From Bacillota bacterium (GTDB taxonomy: Bacteria; Bacillota; Clostridia; Clostridiales; Clostridiaceae), in NCBI GenBank assembly GCA_023435985.1, contig JAEZKY010000331.1, forward strand, positions 1 to 64,000: a stretch of 64,000 bases of DNA. Reading direction: 5' to 3'. The stretch's first letter is position 1. Each line of letters begins with the position of its first letter. Made by a program: the position numbers and the translations under genes. The notes beneath the pieces were generated by a model, which was given only the letters and a program-made list of their open reading frames with translations, made no database searches and had not been told where the DNA came from. Below, in pieces: positions 10,031 to 18,860 of this stretch.

Positions 10031-11161
10031 CTAACAATCTACGTGGTTAAGAGCTTCAACGAGAGCCATTATAGTTAGTGATTGACCATAAGCCATAGGA
10101 GCTATAATAATATTTTTGTAATGTTCTTTATTATAGCCCATTCCTGTACCGCCAGATACATTTAGTACAGTACCATCTTTAGCTATGTTGTTACAGATTG
10201 CTTCTATAGCTTTTTTACCAACTGGTTTAAAGGAATCATCTAGTATTCCAAGTCTTATTCCTGTTAATATACCGGCAGCTATTGCAGCAGAACCAGAAAC
10301 TTCTTCATAACTAGTAGGATCATCAATGACTGTATGCCATAATCCTGATTTTGATTGATATTTAGCTAATGCATTTACTTGAGCTTTGAAGGTATCAACT
10401 AAGAATTTCTTTAAGCCAGGATTCATTTCACCAGCAAACATATCAATATAATCTAGGATGCCAAATGTAAACCATGAATTGCCTCTGCACCAGAAAATTT
10501 CACCGAAGTTGCTGTTTTCATTAAAGCTCCATCCATGAAAGAACAATCCAGATTTTTTATCATACAAATATTTTATATGAATAAGTACCTGGTGAATTGA
10601 TTCATCAATCCAATCCTGCCTATTATATTTTTGTCCCATTTTATTTAAGAATAAAACGGTCATAAATAAGGTATCGATCCACATTTCACTTTCATTTAAT
10701 CTAACACCTTGTCTGTCTCCGTTTGCGCTAGTCACATGCTGGAAGCCGCCTTCTTTAGTTCTTGGGAGACAATCAATAAGCCAGTCAGCCCATTTCAAGC
10801 AAAGGTTTTCAAATTCTTTATTAGGACTTGTTTCTAATAAATTTATTAGAGTTAATAAAGGTGCTGTTGTATTAATATTTTTGGATGGTAAGCCATTATC
10901 TATATTTGTTTTATACCAATTATTTAAAAAGTCTAAATACTTCTTACTTTTATCATGTTTATCTAACTTTAACAATCCATATAATCCAACGCCTTGCGGC
11001 CAATCCCATTCTTGAATTCCAAAGTCTCTTGGAAACATTCCAATAGCTTCTCCGCCATCTTTAGTTAATTTTTCTTCATCGGCTGGACGATCTAAGTTTA
11101 TGAGTTTATCAACTACTAAATCAAGCTTTGCACGAATTTCTTTTTCTGTTAATTTCATCAT
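10031..11161 (-). CDS. unsaturated rhamnogalacturonyl hydrolase (GH105, YteR-like)
   Basis: A 376-residue protein without a signal peptide, so cytoplasmic. GH105 enzymes remove the 4,5-unsaturated galacturonate from rhamnogalacturonan-I disaccharides made by lyases, releasing L-rhamnose. The alpha/alpha-barrel motifs are visible: EWDWPQGVGLYGL near residue 51-63 and ESEMWIDTLFMTVLFL around residues 158-173, with Asp163 in the position of the family's catalytic Asp (Asp143 in B. subtilis YteR). FWCRGNSWFTFGI follows later. The Met-Met start has GAGGTGAT just upstream. The gene is convergent with the solute-binding protein gene. Its products, rhamnose and unsaturated uronate, match the two catabolic routes in this window. 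Confidence 0.9.
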   Translation of the reverse strand: MMKLTEKEIRAKLDLVVDKLINLDRPADEEKLTKDGGEAIGMFPRDFGIQEWDWPQGVGLYGLLKLDKHDKSKKYLDFLNNWYKTNIDNGLPSKNINTTAPLLTLINLLETSPNKEFENLCLKWADWLIDCLPRTKEGGFQHVTSANGDRQGVRLNESEMWIDTLFMTVLFLNKMGQKYNRQDWIDESIHQVLIHIKYLYDKKSGLFFHGWSFNENSNFGEIFWCRGNSWFTFGILDYIDMFAGEMNPGLKKFLVDTFKAQVNALAKYQSKSGLWHTVIDDPTSYEEVSGSAAIAAGILTGIRLGILDDSFKPVGKKAIEAICNNIAKDGTVLNVSGGTGMGYNKEHYKNIIIAPMAYGQSLTIMALVEALNHVDC

Positions 11162-11186
11162 ATATCACCTCATATATTTTATTGCT

Positions 11187-11212
11187 AGAAAGTATTATGG
11201 AATATGCTTTCT
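11187..11212. promoter_or_regulatory. inverted repeat upstream of GH105
   Basis: AGAAAGTATT ATGG AATATGCTTTCT is an imperfect palindrome 26-51 bp upstream of the GH105 start. Its position suits a regulator binding site, but no regulator is assigned. Confidence 0.4.
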
Positions 11213-11625
11213 ATTTTATATTCTAATAGTAATTATTATAAAATCGAGAATATAATATCAATCAATAAATAACTGATTGAATAAATATAGCTTTAATGTA
11301 AATGTATAAGTTTGCAATCATTAGTATGATTTATAAATTTATTATAGAATTAAGATTATTTTTGATCTCAATATAAATTATACATCAGAAAACAAAATAA
11401 ATCTACATAAAACAAAAATACAAAGGAGAAAATATCAGTAAAATATCAATGATATATTTAAAGGATGTTAATAATAAGACAACTGCAATCATTGTAAAAT
11501 GGGTAATGATCTGATTAAATGCGTGAGTATGAATGTATTTTGATTTATGTTGATTTTAAAAAGAATCGCACAAAAAACTGTTGAGTTTTGATTGAACGAG
11601 TTATATAATTAAAATTATCATTTAT
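11213..11625. other. divergent promoter region between GH105 and the TIM-barrel gene
   Basis: About 410 bp of AT-rich DNA with no convincing small gene. It contains TTTTGATTTATGTTGA at 11538-11553, a sequence almost repeated before the DeoR gene (15183) and before the levR-like gene (27635). A small palindrome ATATCAATGATAT lies near 11446. Both flanking genes should have their promoters here. Confidence 0.5.
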
Positions 11626-11641
11626 GGAAAGGAAGAATATT

Positions 11642-12481
11642 ATGAGAATTGGAATTAGAGGACATGATATTGGAAACTATAGACTAGATCAAATAGGACA
11701 AATAATGAATGATAAAAAGCTTAAAAGTGTACAATTTGTCGCAAAGAAAATAATATCAGAGTTTGAGGTTACAAAAGGAAGTATGACACCAGGAATGGCT
11801 CAATATATTAATGAAACATTTCAAAAGTATGGAATTAATATAAGTATACTTGGATGTTATATTAACTTAGCAAATCCAGATGACAACGAACTTAATGAAT
11901 TATTAGACACGTTTAAAGAACATATACGCTTTGCAAAATACCTGGGCTGCAATATTGTGGGTACCGAGACAGGAGCTTTAAATAGAGAATATATTTATAC
12001 AGAAAAAAATAATACAGAAGAAGCTTTTCAAAGATCATTAAATTCAATAAAAACTCTTGTAGAGGAAGCTGAGAAGTTTGGGGTTTCAGTTGGGATAGAG
12101 GGAGTTACAAAACATGTGATGAACACTCCAGAGAGATTAAAGAGGGCACTAGATGGTGTTAAATCAAATAATCTGCAAGTGATTTTTGATCCTATTAACT
12201 TTATAGATGAAAGTAATTATGAAAGACAAGATGAAATAATAAATAAATCATTTGAATTGTTTGGTGAAAAAATATCAATAATACATGCAAAGGATTTTGT
12301 TTATAAAGATGGAAAGGTGCAGCAGGTTTCAATAGGAAAAGGACAATTTAATTATCCACTGTTATTATCCTTAATCCAAAAAAGAAAGCCTTATATAGAT
12401 ATAATACTTGAAGATACAATACCGGAAGATTTGGATTCAAGTATAAAATATATTGAGGAAGTTTATAACAGCTTATTATAA
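11642..12481 (+). CDS. sugar phosphate isomerase/epimerase-like TIM-barrel protein
   Basis: A 279-residue cytoplasmic protein of the xylose-isomerase-like TIM-barrel (AP-endonuclease 2) family. It starts MRIGIRGHDIG and contains the expected metal-site segments in order: GTETGALNREY, VGIEGVTKHVMN (Glu), VIFDPINFID (Asp), IIHAKDFVYKDG (His/Asp) and ILEDTIPEDL (Glu). Such proteins isomerise or epimerise sugars or ketose derivatives. An ATG at 11624 overlaps the ribosome site GGAAAGGAAG, so the ATG at 11642 is preferred. It is followed by a terminator at 12537. The location between GH105 and the sugar symporter suggests a role on pectin-derived sugars; the substrate is unknown. Confidence 0.8.
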   Translation: MRIGIRGHDIGNYRLDQIGQIMNDKKLKSVQFVAKKIISEFEVTKGSMTPGMAQYINETFQKYGINISILGCYINLANPDDNELNELLDTFKEHIRFAKYLGCNIVGTETGALNREYIYTEKNNTEEAFQRSLNSIKTLVEEAEKFGVSVGIEGVTKHVMNTPERLKRALDGVKSNNLQVIFDPINFIDESNYERQDEIINKSFELFGEKISIIHAKDFVYKDGKVQQVSIGKGQFNYPLLLSLIQKRKPYIDIILEDTIPEDLDSSIKYIEEVYNSLL

Positions 12482-12536
12482 ATTTATTTATATGTAGAGT
12501 TAGATTTGATTTTAATATACACACAAAGAGTTTGGC

Positions 12537-12580
12537 GTAAATAAAAGAGGCGTGGGAAAATCCTAGGCTTCTTTTATTTT
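12537..12580 (+). terminator. intrinsic terminator after the TIM-barrel gene
   Basis: AAATAAAAGAGGC ... GGCTTCTTTTATTTTA stem with an inner GGA/TCC pair; the T-rich right arm serves as the U tract. Confidence 0.75.
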
Positions 12581-13050
12581 ATATTAAAAGCATTAAAAAT
12601 ATATAATGAATGAATAAAAATGAATTGTAGTAAATATTAAAAACAAAAGTATGACTAAAAAATAAGTCTTAAATGATTAAAAAAAGATTATTTAAATATG
12701 ATTTTAAAGATAAAACTAACATAAACAAATAAAAACAAAAGAAAATACAAGAAAATATATTGACTTTGTGTTGGAATCAAAGTAATATATAAATATAGAG
12801 GATGTAAATGTTTTAAGTAACCGATAACAAATTTAGGATACTTGGGGGGAATAGCTATGGTAGATAGAACTCTATAGAGAAAAGCAAATATATTAAAAGA
12901 ATCAATTACATTTGATAATTCCATTAAGGCAGGGAAGTTAAATTTATTAAAAAATAAAGAACTCATATCAAATAATGTTATTTATGATTTATAGCAGAGT
13001 AATCAGATATTAAATTTATTATAGTATGGTTAATTTTAAGCTTGTTTTTT
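12581..13050. other. intergenic region with a possible broken short ORF
   Basis: About 470 bp with no intact gene that I trust. An ATG at 12857 has an excellent ribosome site (GGGGGGA at 12844-12850) but meets TAG after six codons (MVDRTL). Beyond the stop the same frame stays open for 38 codons to 12994 (RKANILKESITFDNS...). This could be a decayed gene or a leader peptide. The opposite-strand frame 12688-12966 is hydrophobic low-complexity without a good ribosome site and is probably a shadow. Confidence 0.4.
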
Positions 13051-13056
13051 ATATTA

Positions 13057-13070
13057 TAAAAACGTTAACA
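13057..13070 (+). promoter_or_regulatory. candidate cre (CcpA) site before the symporter gene
   Basis: TAAAAACGTTAACA matches the cre consensus TGWAANCGNTNWCA at all but position 2. It lies 51 bp before the start of the GPH symporter gene, a position suited to catabolite repression of sugar uptake. CcpA binding is inferred from the motif only. Confidence 0.6.
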
Positions 13071-13120
13071 CTTAAATACTATGTAAAAAATAAAATTTAT
13101 AATATATTTTAGGAGGAAAT

Positions 13121-14662
13121 ATGAGTAAGAAAGATGGAAAAATAAGATTTATAAATTATTTTTCTTATGGAATGAATGATTTCATAGGAGCAGGAGCATT
13201 TGCCTTAACAAGTGCATGGTTATTATATTTTTATACAACTTTTTGCGGATTAACACCAATTCAAGCGAGTTCAATATTTGCGTTGGCCCGTATAGTAGAT
13301 GCAGTAGCAAGTCCAACAATGGGATTTATAACAGACAACTTCCACAAAACTGCACTTGGAAGAAAGTTTGGAAGAAGAAAATTCTTTTTACTAGCAGCAA
13401 TACCTTTAATAATTGTATATTCAGCTATTTGGGTTAGTGGTTTCTCTTATGTTTATTATGTTGCGACTTATATAGCATTTGAAATCGTCTATACGATGGT
13501 ACTTATACCTTATGATACTTTGGCAGCAGAAATGACATCAGATTTTAAAGTTCGTGCGAAACTTACTAGTGCGAGAATGTATATTGCTCAATTTTCAGCT
13601 TTTCTAGCTGCATTTTTACCAGGAAGACTTATAAATGCATTAGGAAAAGAATCTCCACAATCATTCTTGATTGCTGGTGGAATTTTTACTGTAATATTTA
13701 TATGTGTTTTAATTCTTGTATACACATTCACTTGGGAAAGGTCTTTAGAAGAAATAGAAATATTAGAAGGAAGACATTCAAAGGAAAAATTATCATTTGG
13801 GCAAAATGTAATGAAAATTTACATAGATTTAATTACAACTCTTAAAATTAAAACTTTTAGAGCTCATTTAGGAATGTACATTGGAGGGTATTTAGCACAG
13901 GATACATTTAATGCAGTTTTTACTTATTTTATAGTATTTGCATTATTTAAGGGGGCTATTGTAGCATCAAACTTATTAGCATTAATGTATATATTCCAAA
14001 TAGCGGGAGTTGGTATAGCAACTTATTGCACATTGAAATTAAGTCCTGGTGGGGCATTTAGAGTTGTATCACTAATATTCTTTGTAAGTATTATAGGATA
14101 TTTAATAGTATATAAAACAGTTCCTGACAGTCTTGTTGCATTATATATTGTATCAGCTGTAGCTGGACTTGGAAGAGGTGGAATAAACTTTGTTCCTTGG
14201 AATAACTATACTTTTGTTCCTGATGTAGATGAAATAGTGTCTGCTGATAGAAGAGAAGGTGTATTTGCTGGATTTATGAGTCTTTTACGTAAAGCTTCAC
14301 AAGCACTTGCTGTTTTCTTAGTTGGAGTTGTATTACAAGAATTCAACTTTAAATCTGGATCAACAACAGCACAACCTCCAGAAGCATTAACAGCTATGGC
14401 AGTTATATTAATAGCAGCACCAGCAATACTACTTATATATGGTATAATATCATCATATAAATTCAAAGTATCTCATAAAACACATGAAATACTTAAGAAA
14501 GAAATTGCAAGATTAAAAGATGGCGGGTTAAAAGAGGATGTAGATTCAGAAACTCGTGAAACAGTTGAGGAATTAACAGGATTAAATTACGAGAATGTAT
14601 GGGGAAATAACAAGGTAGGTTATAGAAACTGGAGAAGATATAAAGAAAATCAAAAAGCTTAA
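13121..14662 (+). CDS. GPH-family sugar:cation symporter (MFS)
   Basis: A 513-residue integral membrane protein with about 12 hydrophobic segments. The N-terminus KIRFINYFSYGMNDFIGAGA and the loop DNFHKTALGRKFGRRKFFLL are characteristic of glycoside-pentoside-hexuronide:cation symporters. These import disaccharides, hexuronides or pentosides with H+ or Na+. AGGAGG at 13112-13117 precedes the ATG, a likely cre site lies upstream, and a terminator follows at 14691. Its position among GH105 and rhamnose genes suggests uptake of unsaturated rhamnogalacturonan disaccharide, or of rhamnose itself since no other rhamnose transporter is visible here. The last 60 residues are a charged cytoplasmic tail. 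Substrate is inferred from context. Confidence 0.88.
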   Translation: MSKKDGKIRFINYFSYGMNDFIGAGAFALTSAWLLYFYTTFCGLTPIQASSIFALARIVDAVASPTMGFITDNFHKTALGRKFGRRKFFLLAAIPLIIVYSAIWVSGFSYVYYVATYIAFEIVYTMVLIPYDTLAAEMTSDFKVRAKLTSARMYIAQFSAFLAAFLPGRLINALGKESPQSFLIAGGIFTVIFICVLILVYTFTWERSLEEIEILEGRHSKEKLSFGQNVMKIYIDLITTLKIKTFRAHLGMYIGGYLAQDTFNAVFTYFIVFALFKGAIVASNLLALMYIFQIAGVGIATYCTLKLSPGGAFRVVSLIFFVSIIGYLIVYKTVPDSLVALYIVSAVAGLGRGGINFVPWNNYTFVPDVDEIVSADRREGVFAGFMSLLRKASQALAVFLVGVVLQEFNFKSGSTTAQPPEALTAMAVILIAAPAILLIYGIISSYKFKVSHKTHEILKKEIARLKDGGLKEDVDSETRETVEELTGLNYENVWGNNKVGYRNWRRYKENQKA

Positions 14663-14690
14663 ATATATAGAATTATATAATATAGTAAGA

Positions 14691-14728
14691 AAATAGCCTG
14701 CACCAAGAAGTGTAGGCTATTTTTTTTC
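14691..14728 (+). terminator. intrinsic terminator after the symporter gene
   Basis: AAATAGCCTGCA pairs with TGTAGGCTATTT around CCAAGAAG, followed by a run of eight T. Confidence 0.9.
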
Positions 14729-14796
14729 TGTATATTTTAAAATTGAAATTAAAGTCACTTTGGTCACTTTTGTTTATGAAAGTCAAACTTTAATAA

Positions 14797-15111
14797 TTAC
14801 TTTAAATTAAATACCCTAGATAATTCTATAGATACAGGACTATTATCTGGATTAGTTTCCATTATATCTTTCATAAATTCCCACCATTTTTTGCAGGCTT
14901 CTGTTTCTGCAATTTGATCCCATAATTCTTCACTTTCCATTTCTACATAAGAAAATAAGTAATTGGTCTCTTTATCATGAAATATTAGATATGTCGAGGC
15001 TCCATGAGATTTTAATTCCTTTACAAGTTCTGGCCAGATTTCATTATGTCGTTTTTCATATTCTTTTTCCTTACCTTCAAATAATTTCATTTTAAAAGCT
15101 TTTTGTATCAT
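14797..15111 (-). CDS. rhaM: L-rhamnose mutarotase
   Basis: A 104-residue protein of the RhaM family, which interconverts the alpha and beta anomers of L-rhamnose and so supplies RhaA. It shows the family pattern: MIQKAFKMKLFEG at the start, YEKRHNEIWPELVKELKSHG with the conserved His, YLFSYVEME, and WWEFMKDIMETNPDNSP near the end. The frame extends 12 codons upstream, but AAGGAG lies 8-9 bases before the ATG at 15111, giving the usual length. The gene is divergent from the DeoR regulator gene, which probably controls it. Confidence 0.93.
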   Translation of the reverse strand: MIQKAFKMKLFEGKEKEYEKRHNEIWPELVKELKSHGASTYLIFHDKETNYLFSYVEMESEELWDQIAETEACKKWWEFMKDIMETNPDNSPVSIELSRVFNLK

Positions 15112-15182
15112 AGCTATTCTCCTTCGAAAATAATAATATATGTACATTATATAGCTCTTCTTAAAAAATGGTCAATAATTAA

Positions 15183-15198
15183 TTTTGATTTATATTGT
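15183..15198 (+). promoter_or_regulatory. TTTTGATTTATATTGT motif in the rhaM-deoR gap
   Basis: Almost the same 16-mer occurs at 11538 (before the TIM-barrel gene) and 27635 (before the levR-like gene). It could be an operator for the adjacent DeoR regulator, but the AT-rich composition makes chance similarity possible. Confidence 0.3.
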
Positions 15199-15335
15199 AT
15201 TATCTGTGTTGATTTGGTATATTGGATATAAATTAATTAAGTATCAAATAATAAATATGTAATTTTAATTATTTGAAATATGATTTAAAATATAAATGTA
15301 TGGAAGTTGTGAAATGAATAGAAGGAGGAAATAGA

Positions 15336-16094
15336 ATGTTACCTAGAGAAAGGTTAGAAATAATAAAAGCAATAGCATTAAAAGAAAAAAAGGTATATGT
15401 ATCGAAGTTAAGTGAAAAGTTTGATGTGACAGAGGAAACTATAAGAAGAGATTTAGAAAAGTTAGAATTACAAGGCATAGTAACTAGAAGCTATGGTGGT
15501 GCAATATTAAACGCGGAAAAAACAAATGAAGACATACCTTTTTATAAAAGATCAAAAACTAACATAGAAAGCAAGCAATATATAGCAGCAAAAGCTGTAG
15601 AATTTATCAAAGAAGGTAGTACAATAGTTGCTGATTGCAGTTCAACAGTTCTTGAAACCTTAAAGATGATTAAAAACAGAAATGATGTAACAGTCATAAC
15701 AAATTCTATTGAGGTGCTTCAAGAATTAAATCAATCGGATTTAAATATTATATCAACTGGTGGCAGTGTAATACAACGTTCTTTATCATTGCAAGGTCCT
15801 ATAACACAAAATACTATAAGAAAATATAACGTTGATATAGCGCTTGTAAGCTGCAAAGGTATAGACCTTGAAAAAGGAATACTTGATTCAAATGAGGCAG
15901 AGGCAGAAATTAAGAGAACTATGATTAAACAATCTAATAAAGTAATATTATTAGTTGACCATTCTAAATATGATAAAACATCATTTGTAAAGCTTTTTGA
16001 TTATGAAAATATAGATTATATAATTACAGATGAGGAACCAAAAGAGGAATGGATAAATTTATTGCATTCATATAATATTGAAGTTGTATTTTAA
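15336..16094 (+). CDS. DeoR-family transcriptional regulator, likely of rhamnose genes
   Basis: A 252-residue cytoplasmic DNA-binding protein. The N-terminal winged HTH is at about residues 6-58, with VSKLSEKFDVTEETIRRDLE as the HTH core and TRSYGGAIL as the family hinge. The C-terminal DeoRC sugar-phosphate sensor shows VADCSSTVLETL, VTVITNSIEV, STGG and the late HSKYDKTSF motif. GGAGG at 15324-15328 precedes the ATG. It is divergent from rhaM and upstream of rhaD and fucO; DeoR-type RhaR regulators of rhamnose genes are known in Firmicutes, so rhamnose-gene control with a rhamnulose-phosphate-type effector is likely but inferred. A terminator at 16112 separates it from rhaD. Confidence 0.88.
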   Translation: MLPRERLEIIKAIALKEKKVYVSKLSEKFDVTEETIRRDLEKLELQGIVTRSYGGAILNAEKTNEDIPFYKRSKTNIESKQYIAAKAVEFIKEGSTIVADCSSTVLETLKMIKNRNDVTVITNSIEVLQELNQSDLNIISTGGSVIQRSLSLQGPITQNTIRKYNVDIALVSCKGIDLEKGILDSNEAEAEIKRTMIKQSNKVILLVDHSKYDKTSFVKLFDYENIDYIITDEEPKEEWINLLHSYNIEVVF

Positions 16095-16111
16095 TTAAAA
16101 ACCTAGTGTAG

Positions 16112-16164
16112 AAAATGATCAGCTGTGAATTGTAAAAAATGATTTACAGCTGATCATTTTTTTA
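16112..16164 (+). terminator. intrinsic terminator after the DeoR gene
   Basis: AAAATGATCAGCTGT pairs with ACAGCTGATCATTTT, 15 bp without mismatch, followed by TTT. The A-rich left side makes it potentially bidirectional. Confidence 0.9.
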
Positions 16165-16546
16165 AAAATAAAGTCATATATCTGGATTGAACTAGAATAA
16201 TCACATTTATATTAAAAACATAAATACAAACTTAATAATAATGTTGAGTTGTAAAAGACATGCAAATAAAAACAAAGAAAAACAACAAAAAACAATTGTG
16301 TTTAACTAAAAAATGAAGTATAATTAAAGAAGTTAGAGGGGATATATCTATTTGTTATTTGAGATAGATATAGCGCTCATGTCTATAAATAAAGGTTACG
16401 CGCATTTATCATCACACAATAACTTATAATTTTTACAGAATTAATAAGTTTATTTGGAAAACTGAGAGTAATGAGAGAAATTCAAATGGAATTATCAGAA
16501 TAAAGATTTAAAGCAAAAATTTAAAAATCAATTATAAATATGAAAG
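16165..16546. promoter_or_regulatory. leader/promoter region of rhaD
   Basis: About 380 bp without a gene. It contains an imperfect hairpin TATATCTAT ... ATAGATATA at about 16342-16372 and a pair of GCGC segments at about 16373 and 16400 that could form a second stem, so the rhaD transcript may have a structured leader. No known riboswitch class is recognised. Confidence 0.35.
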
Positions 16547-16557
16547 TAGGAGAAAGC

Positions 16558-17376
16558 ATGGCAATAGAAGATATGAAATTTATAGAGAACTTTAAAAAAA
16601 TCACCAATGATGCTTGGCTAAAAGGCTGGCATGAAAGAAATGGTGGAAACATAACTTATAGATTAACAGAAGATGAAGTAGTAGCGATTGGTGGATTTAT
16701 TAATGAAGATTCAAAATATACTCCAATTGGTGTAACTGTTAAAAATCTTGCTAATGAATATTTTTTAGTAACTGGAAGTGGAAAATTCATGAGAAACATG
16801 GAAATTTCATTAGAAGAAAATGCGGGAATAATTAAAATAGATGAAAAAGGAGAAAACTATAAAATAGTTTGGGGACTAGAGAATGAAGCAAAACCAACAA
16901 GTGAATTAGATTCACATCTAATGAGTCATTCTATAAAGGTAGAAAAAACAAATGGGGCTCACAGAGTTATAATGCATTCTCATACAACTAATGTAATAGC
17001 ATTGACATTTGTATTACCACTAGATGGAGTAGTATTTACTAGAGAGCTTTGGGAAATGGCAACAGAATGTCCAGTAGTATTTCCAAGTGGAATTGGAGTG
17101 GTTCCTTGGATGGTTCCAGGTGGAGCTGCTATTGCAGAAGTTACAGGTGAGCTAATGAAGAGCCATGATGTTGTTATTTGGGCACATCATGGAATGTTCT
17201 GCTCAGGAGAAACATTAGATTTAACTTTTGGACTTATGGACACAGTTGAAAAGTCAGCTGAAATTTTAGTCAAAGTATTATCTATGGGTGGAAAAAAGCA
17301 AACTATAACTTCTCAAAACTTTAGAGATTTAGCAAAGGATTTTAATGTTACTATCTCAGAAGATTATTTAGTTTAA
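16558..17376 (+). CDS. rhaD: rhamnulose-1-phosphate aldolase
   Basis: A 272-residue zinc-dependent class II aldolase splitting L-rhamnulose 1-phosphate into dihydroxyacetone phosphate and L-lactaldehyde. GGNITYRL and GSGKFMRNM near the N-terminus are substrate-binding segments. MHSHTTN gives zinc ligands His140 and His142, and WAHHGMFCSG gives His210/211, close to His141/143/212 of E. coli RhaD. The frame is open from 16540 but TAGGAG at 16547-16552 sits inside that extension, so 16558 is the start. fucO follows in the same direction, so lactaldehyde made here is reduced by the next enzyme. Confidence 0.94.
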   Translation: MAIEDMKFIENFKKITNDAWLKGWHERNGGNITYRLTEDEVVAIGGFINEDSKYTPIGVTVKNLANEYFLVTGSGKFMRNMEISLEENAGIIKIDEKGENYKIVWGLENEAKPTSELDSHLMSHSIKVEKTNGAHRVIMHSHTTNVIALTFVLPLDGVVFTRELWEMATECPVVFPSGIGVVPWMVPGGAAIAEVTGELMKSHDVVIWAHHGMFCSGETLDLTFGLMDTVEKSAEILVKVLSMGGKKQTITSQNFRDLAKDFNVTISEDYLV

Positions 17377-17482
17377 TAGAGTTATTTGAGGCTAAGCTAT
17401 GAAAAAATTTTTGGTATGACCCTACTTCTCCATATTCAGCAATAGCCTCAGATAACTTGTTAATATATTATAATATAAAAAA

Positions 17483-17508
17483 TTACCCTTGAGAATTCTC
17501 AAGGGTAA
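17483..17508. promoter_or_regulatory. 26-bp perfect palindrome between rhaD and fucO
   Basis: TTACCCTTGAGAA is followed at once by its exact complement TTCTCAAGGGTAA, with no loop base. A T run follows only when read on the minus strand, so a plus-strand terminator role is weak. It may be an RNA hairpin separating rhaD from fucO, or an operator. Confidence 0.55.
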
Positions 17509-17610
17509 TAAAAAAATCTTCAATTAATAAATATATTTGGATAAATTTTTTTTGTCCGAACAGTTAATTATTTAACAATAAATTAAATATAAAAAGGGAG
17601 ATTGATTTTT

Positions 17611-18762
17611 ATGTCAAACAGAATGGTTTTAAATGAGACAAGCTATATAGGTGCAGGTGCTATTGAAAACATTATCACAGAAGTTAAAATAAGAAGGTAT
17701 AAAAAGGCATTAGTTGTAACAGATAAAGATTTAATTAAATTTAATGTAGCTACTAAAGTAACAGATTTATTAAAAGTAAATAATTTGGATTTTGAAATAT
17801 TTGATGAAGTAAAAGCTAATCCAACTATAAATGTAGTTTTAGCAGGCATAGATAAATTTAAAGCAGCTGGCGCAGATTATTTAATTGCAATAGGTGGAGG
17901 ATCATCAATTGATACAGCAAAGGCTATTGGAATAATCATAAATAATCCTGAATTTTCAGATGTGAGAAGTCTTGAGGGAGCAGTTGAGACAAAAAATAAA
18001 TGTGTTGATATTATAGCAGTTCCAACAACAGCAGGAACAGCAGCAGAAGTTACAATTAATTATGTAATAACTGATGAGGAAAAGAAACGTAAATTTGTAT
18101 GTGTTGATCCACATGATATTCCAGTTATAGCAGTTGTTGATTCAGAAATGATGTCATCAATGCCAAAAGGTTTAACAGCAGCCACAGGCATGGATGCATT
18201 AACTCATGCAATTGAAGGATATATTACAAAGGGAGCTTGGGAATTGACCGATGCACTACATTTAAAAGCTATTGAAATTATTTCACGTTCACTTAGAGGT
18301 GCAGTAAACAATGAACCAAAGGGAAGAGAAGATATGGCTCTTGGACAATATGTTGCGGGTATGGGCTTTAGTAATGTAGGTCTTGGCATAGTTCATGGAA
18401 TGGCGCATCCACTTGGAGCATTTTACGATACTCCACATGGAATTGCTAATGCGGTAATCTTACCATATGTAATGGAATATAATGCAGAAGCAACTGGCGA
18501 AAAATATAGAGAAATTGCTAGAGTAATGGGAGTTCAAGGTGTAGACAATATGTCTCAGGAGGAATACAGAAAAGCAGCTATTGATGCGGTTAAAAAGCTT
18601 TCAGAGGATGTTGGAATACCTAAGACATTAAAGGAAATTGGTGTAAAGGAAGAAGATTTAAAGGCGCTTGCAGAATCAGCTATGGCAGATGCATGTACTC
18701 CAGGTAATCCAAGGGATACAAATGTAGCAGAGATTTTTGAAATATACAAATCAATATATTAG
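17611..18762 (+). CDS. fucO: lactaldehyde reductase / 1,2-propanediol oxidoreductase
   Basis: A 383-residue iron-dependent group III alcohol dehydrogenase reducing L-lactaldehyde to L-1,2-propanediol with NADH. The nucleotide-binding GGGSSIDTAKAIG and the metal-site motifs ATGMDALTHAIEGYI and GIVHGMAHPLGAFYDTPHG are typical of FucO. A TTG at 17602 is only one base after AGGGAG, so the ATG at 17611 is preferred. It lies 234 bp after rhaD and completes rhamnose fermentation. The TAG stop (18760-18762) overlaps the first bases of a hairpin repeat (18761-18832), and a terminator lies at 18861. Confidence 0.93.
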   Translation: MSNRMVLNETSYIGAGAIENIITEVKIRRYKKALVVTDKDLIKFNVATKVTDLLKVNNLDFEIFDEVKANPTINVVLAGIDKFKAAGADYLIAIGGGSSIDTAKAIGIIINNPEFSDVRSLEGAVETKNKCVDIIAVPTTAGTAAEVTINYVITDEEKKRKFVCVDPHDIPVIAVVDSEMMSSMPKGLTAATGMDALTHAIEGYITKGAWELTDALHLKAIEIISRSLRGAVNNEPKGREDMALGQYVAGMGFSNVGLGIVHGMAHPLGAFYDTPHGIANAVILPYVMEYNAEATGEKYREIARVMGVQGVDNMSQEEYRKAAIDAVKKLSEDVGIPKTLKEIGVKEEDLKALAESAMADACTPGNPRDTNVAEIFEIYKSIY

Positions 18763-18832
18763 GCACTATCAAATAAATAATAACTCCACTTGCAAGGCTA
18801 TTTTTGACTAGTTATTTATTTTCATATGTCTT
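18761..18832 (-). repeat. hairpin repeat copy A (72 bp), family with 30906 and 44917
   Basis: Begins AGGCACTATCAAATAAATAA and ends GTTATTTATTTTCATATGTCTT, forming an inverted repeat. Its reverse complement aligns over the full 72 bp with the copy at 44917-44988, with about ten mismatches and no gaps, so the two copies are inserted in opposite orientations. It starts inside the stop codon of fucO. Confidence 0.85.
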
Positions 18833-18860
18833 AAAATAAGAGTAATTTAAATTTATGAGG

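Noticed and set aside
12688..12966. Minus-strand 92-codon frame in the gap before the symporter
   Set aside because: Low-complexity Phe/Tyr/Leu content and no convincing ribosome site; the opposite strand has a better but broken start.
16342..16410. Structured rhaD leader as a riboswitch
   Set aside because: Short stems are present but none of the known riboswitch cores is recognised, so it is listed only as a leader.
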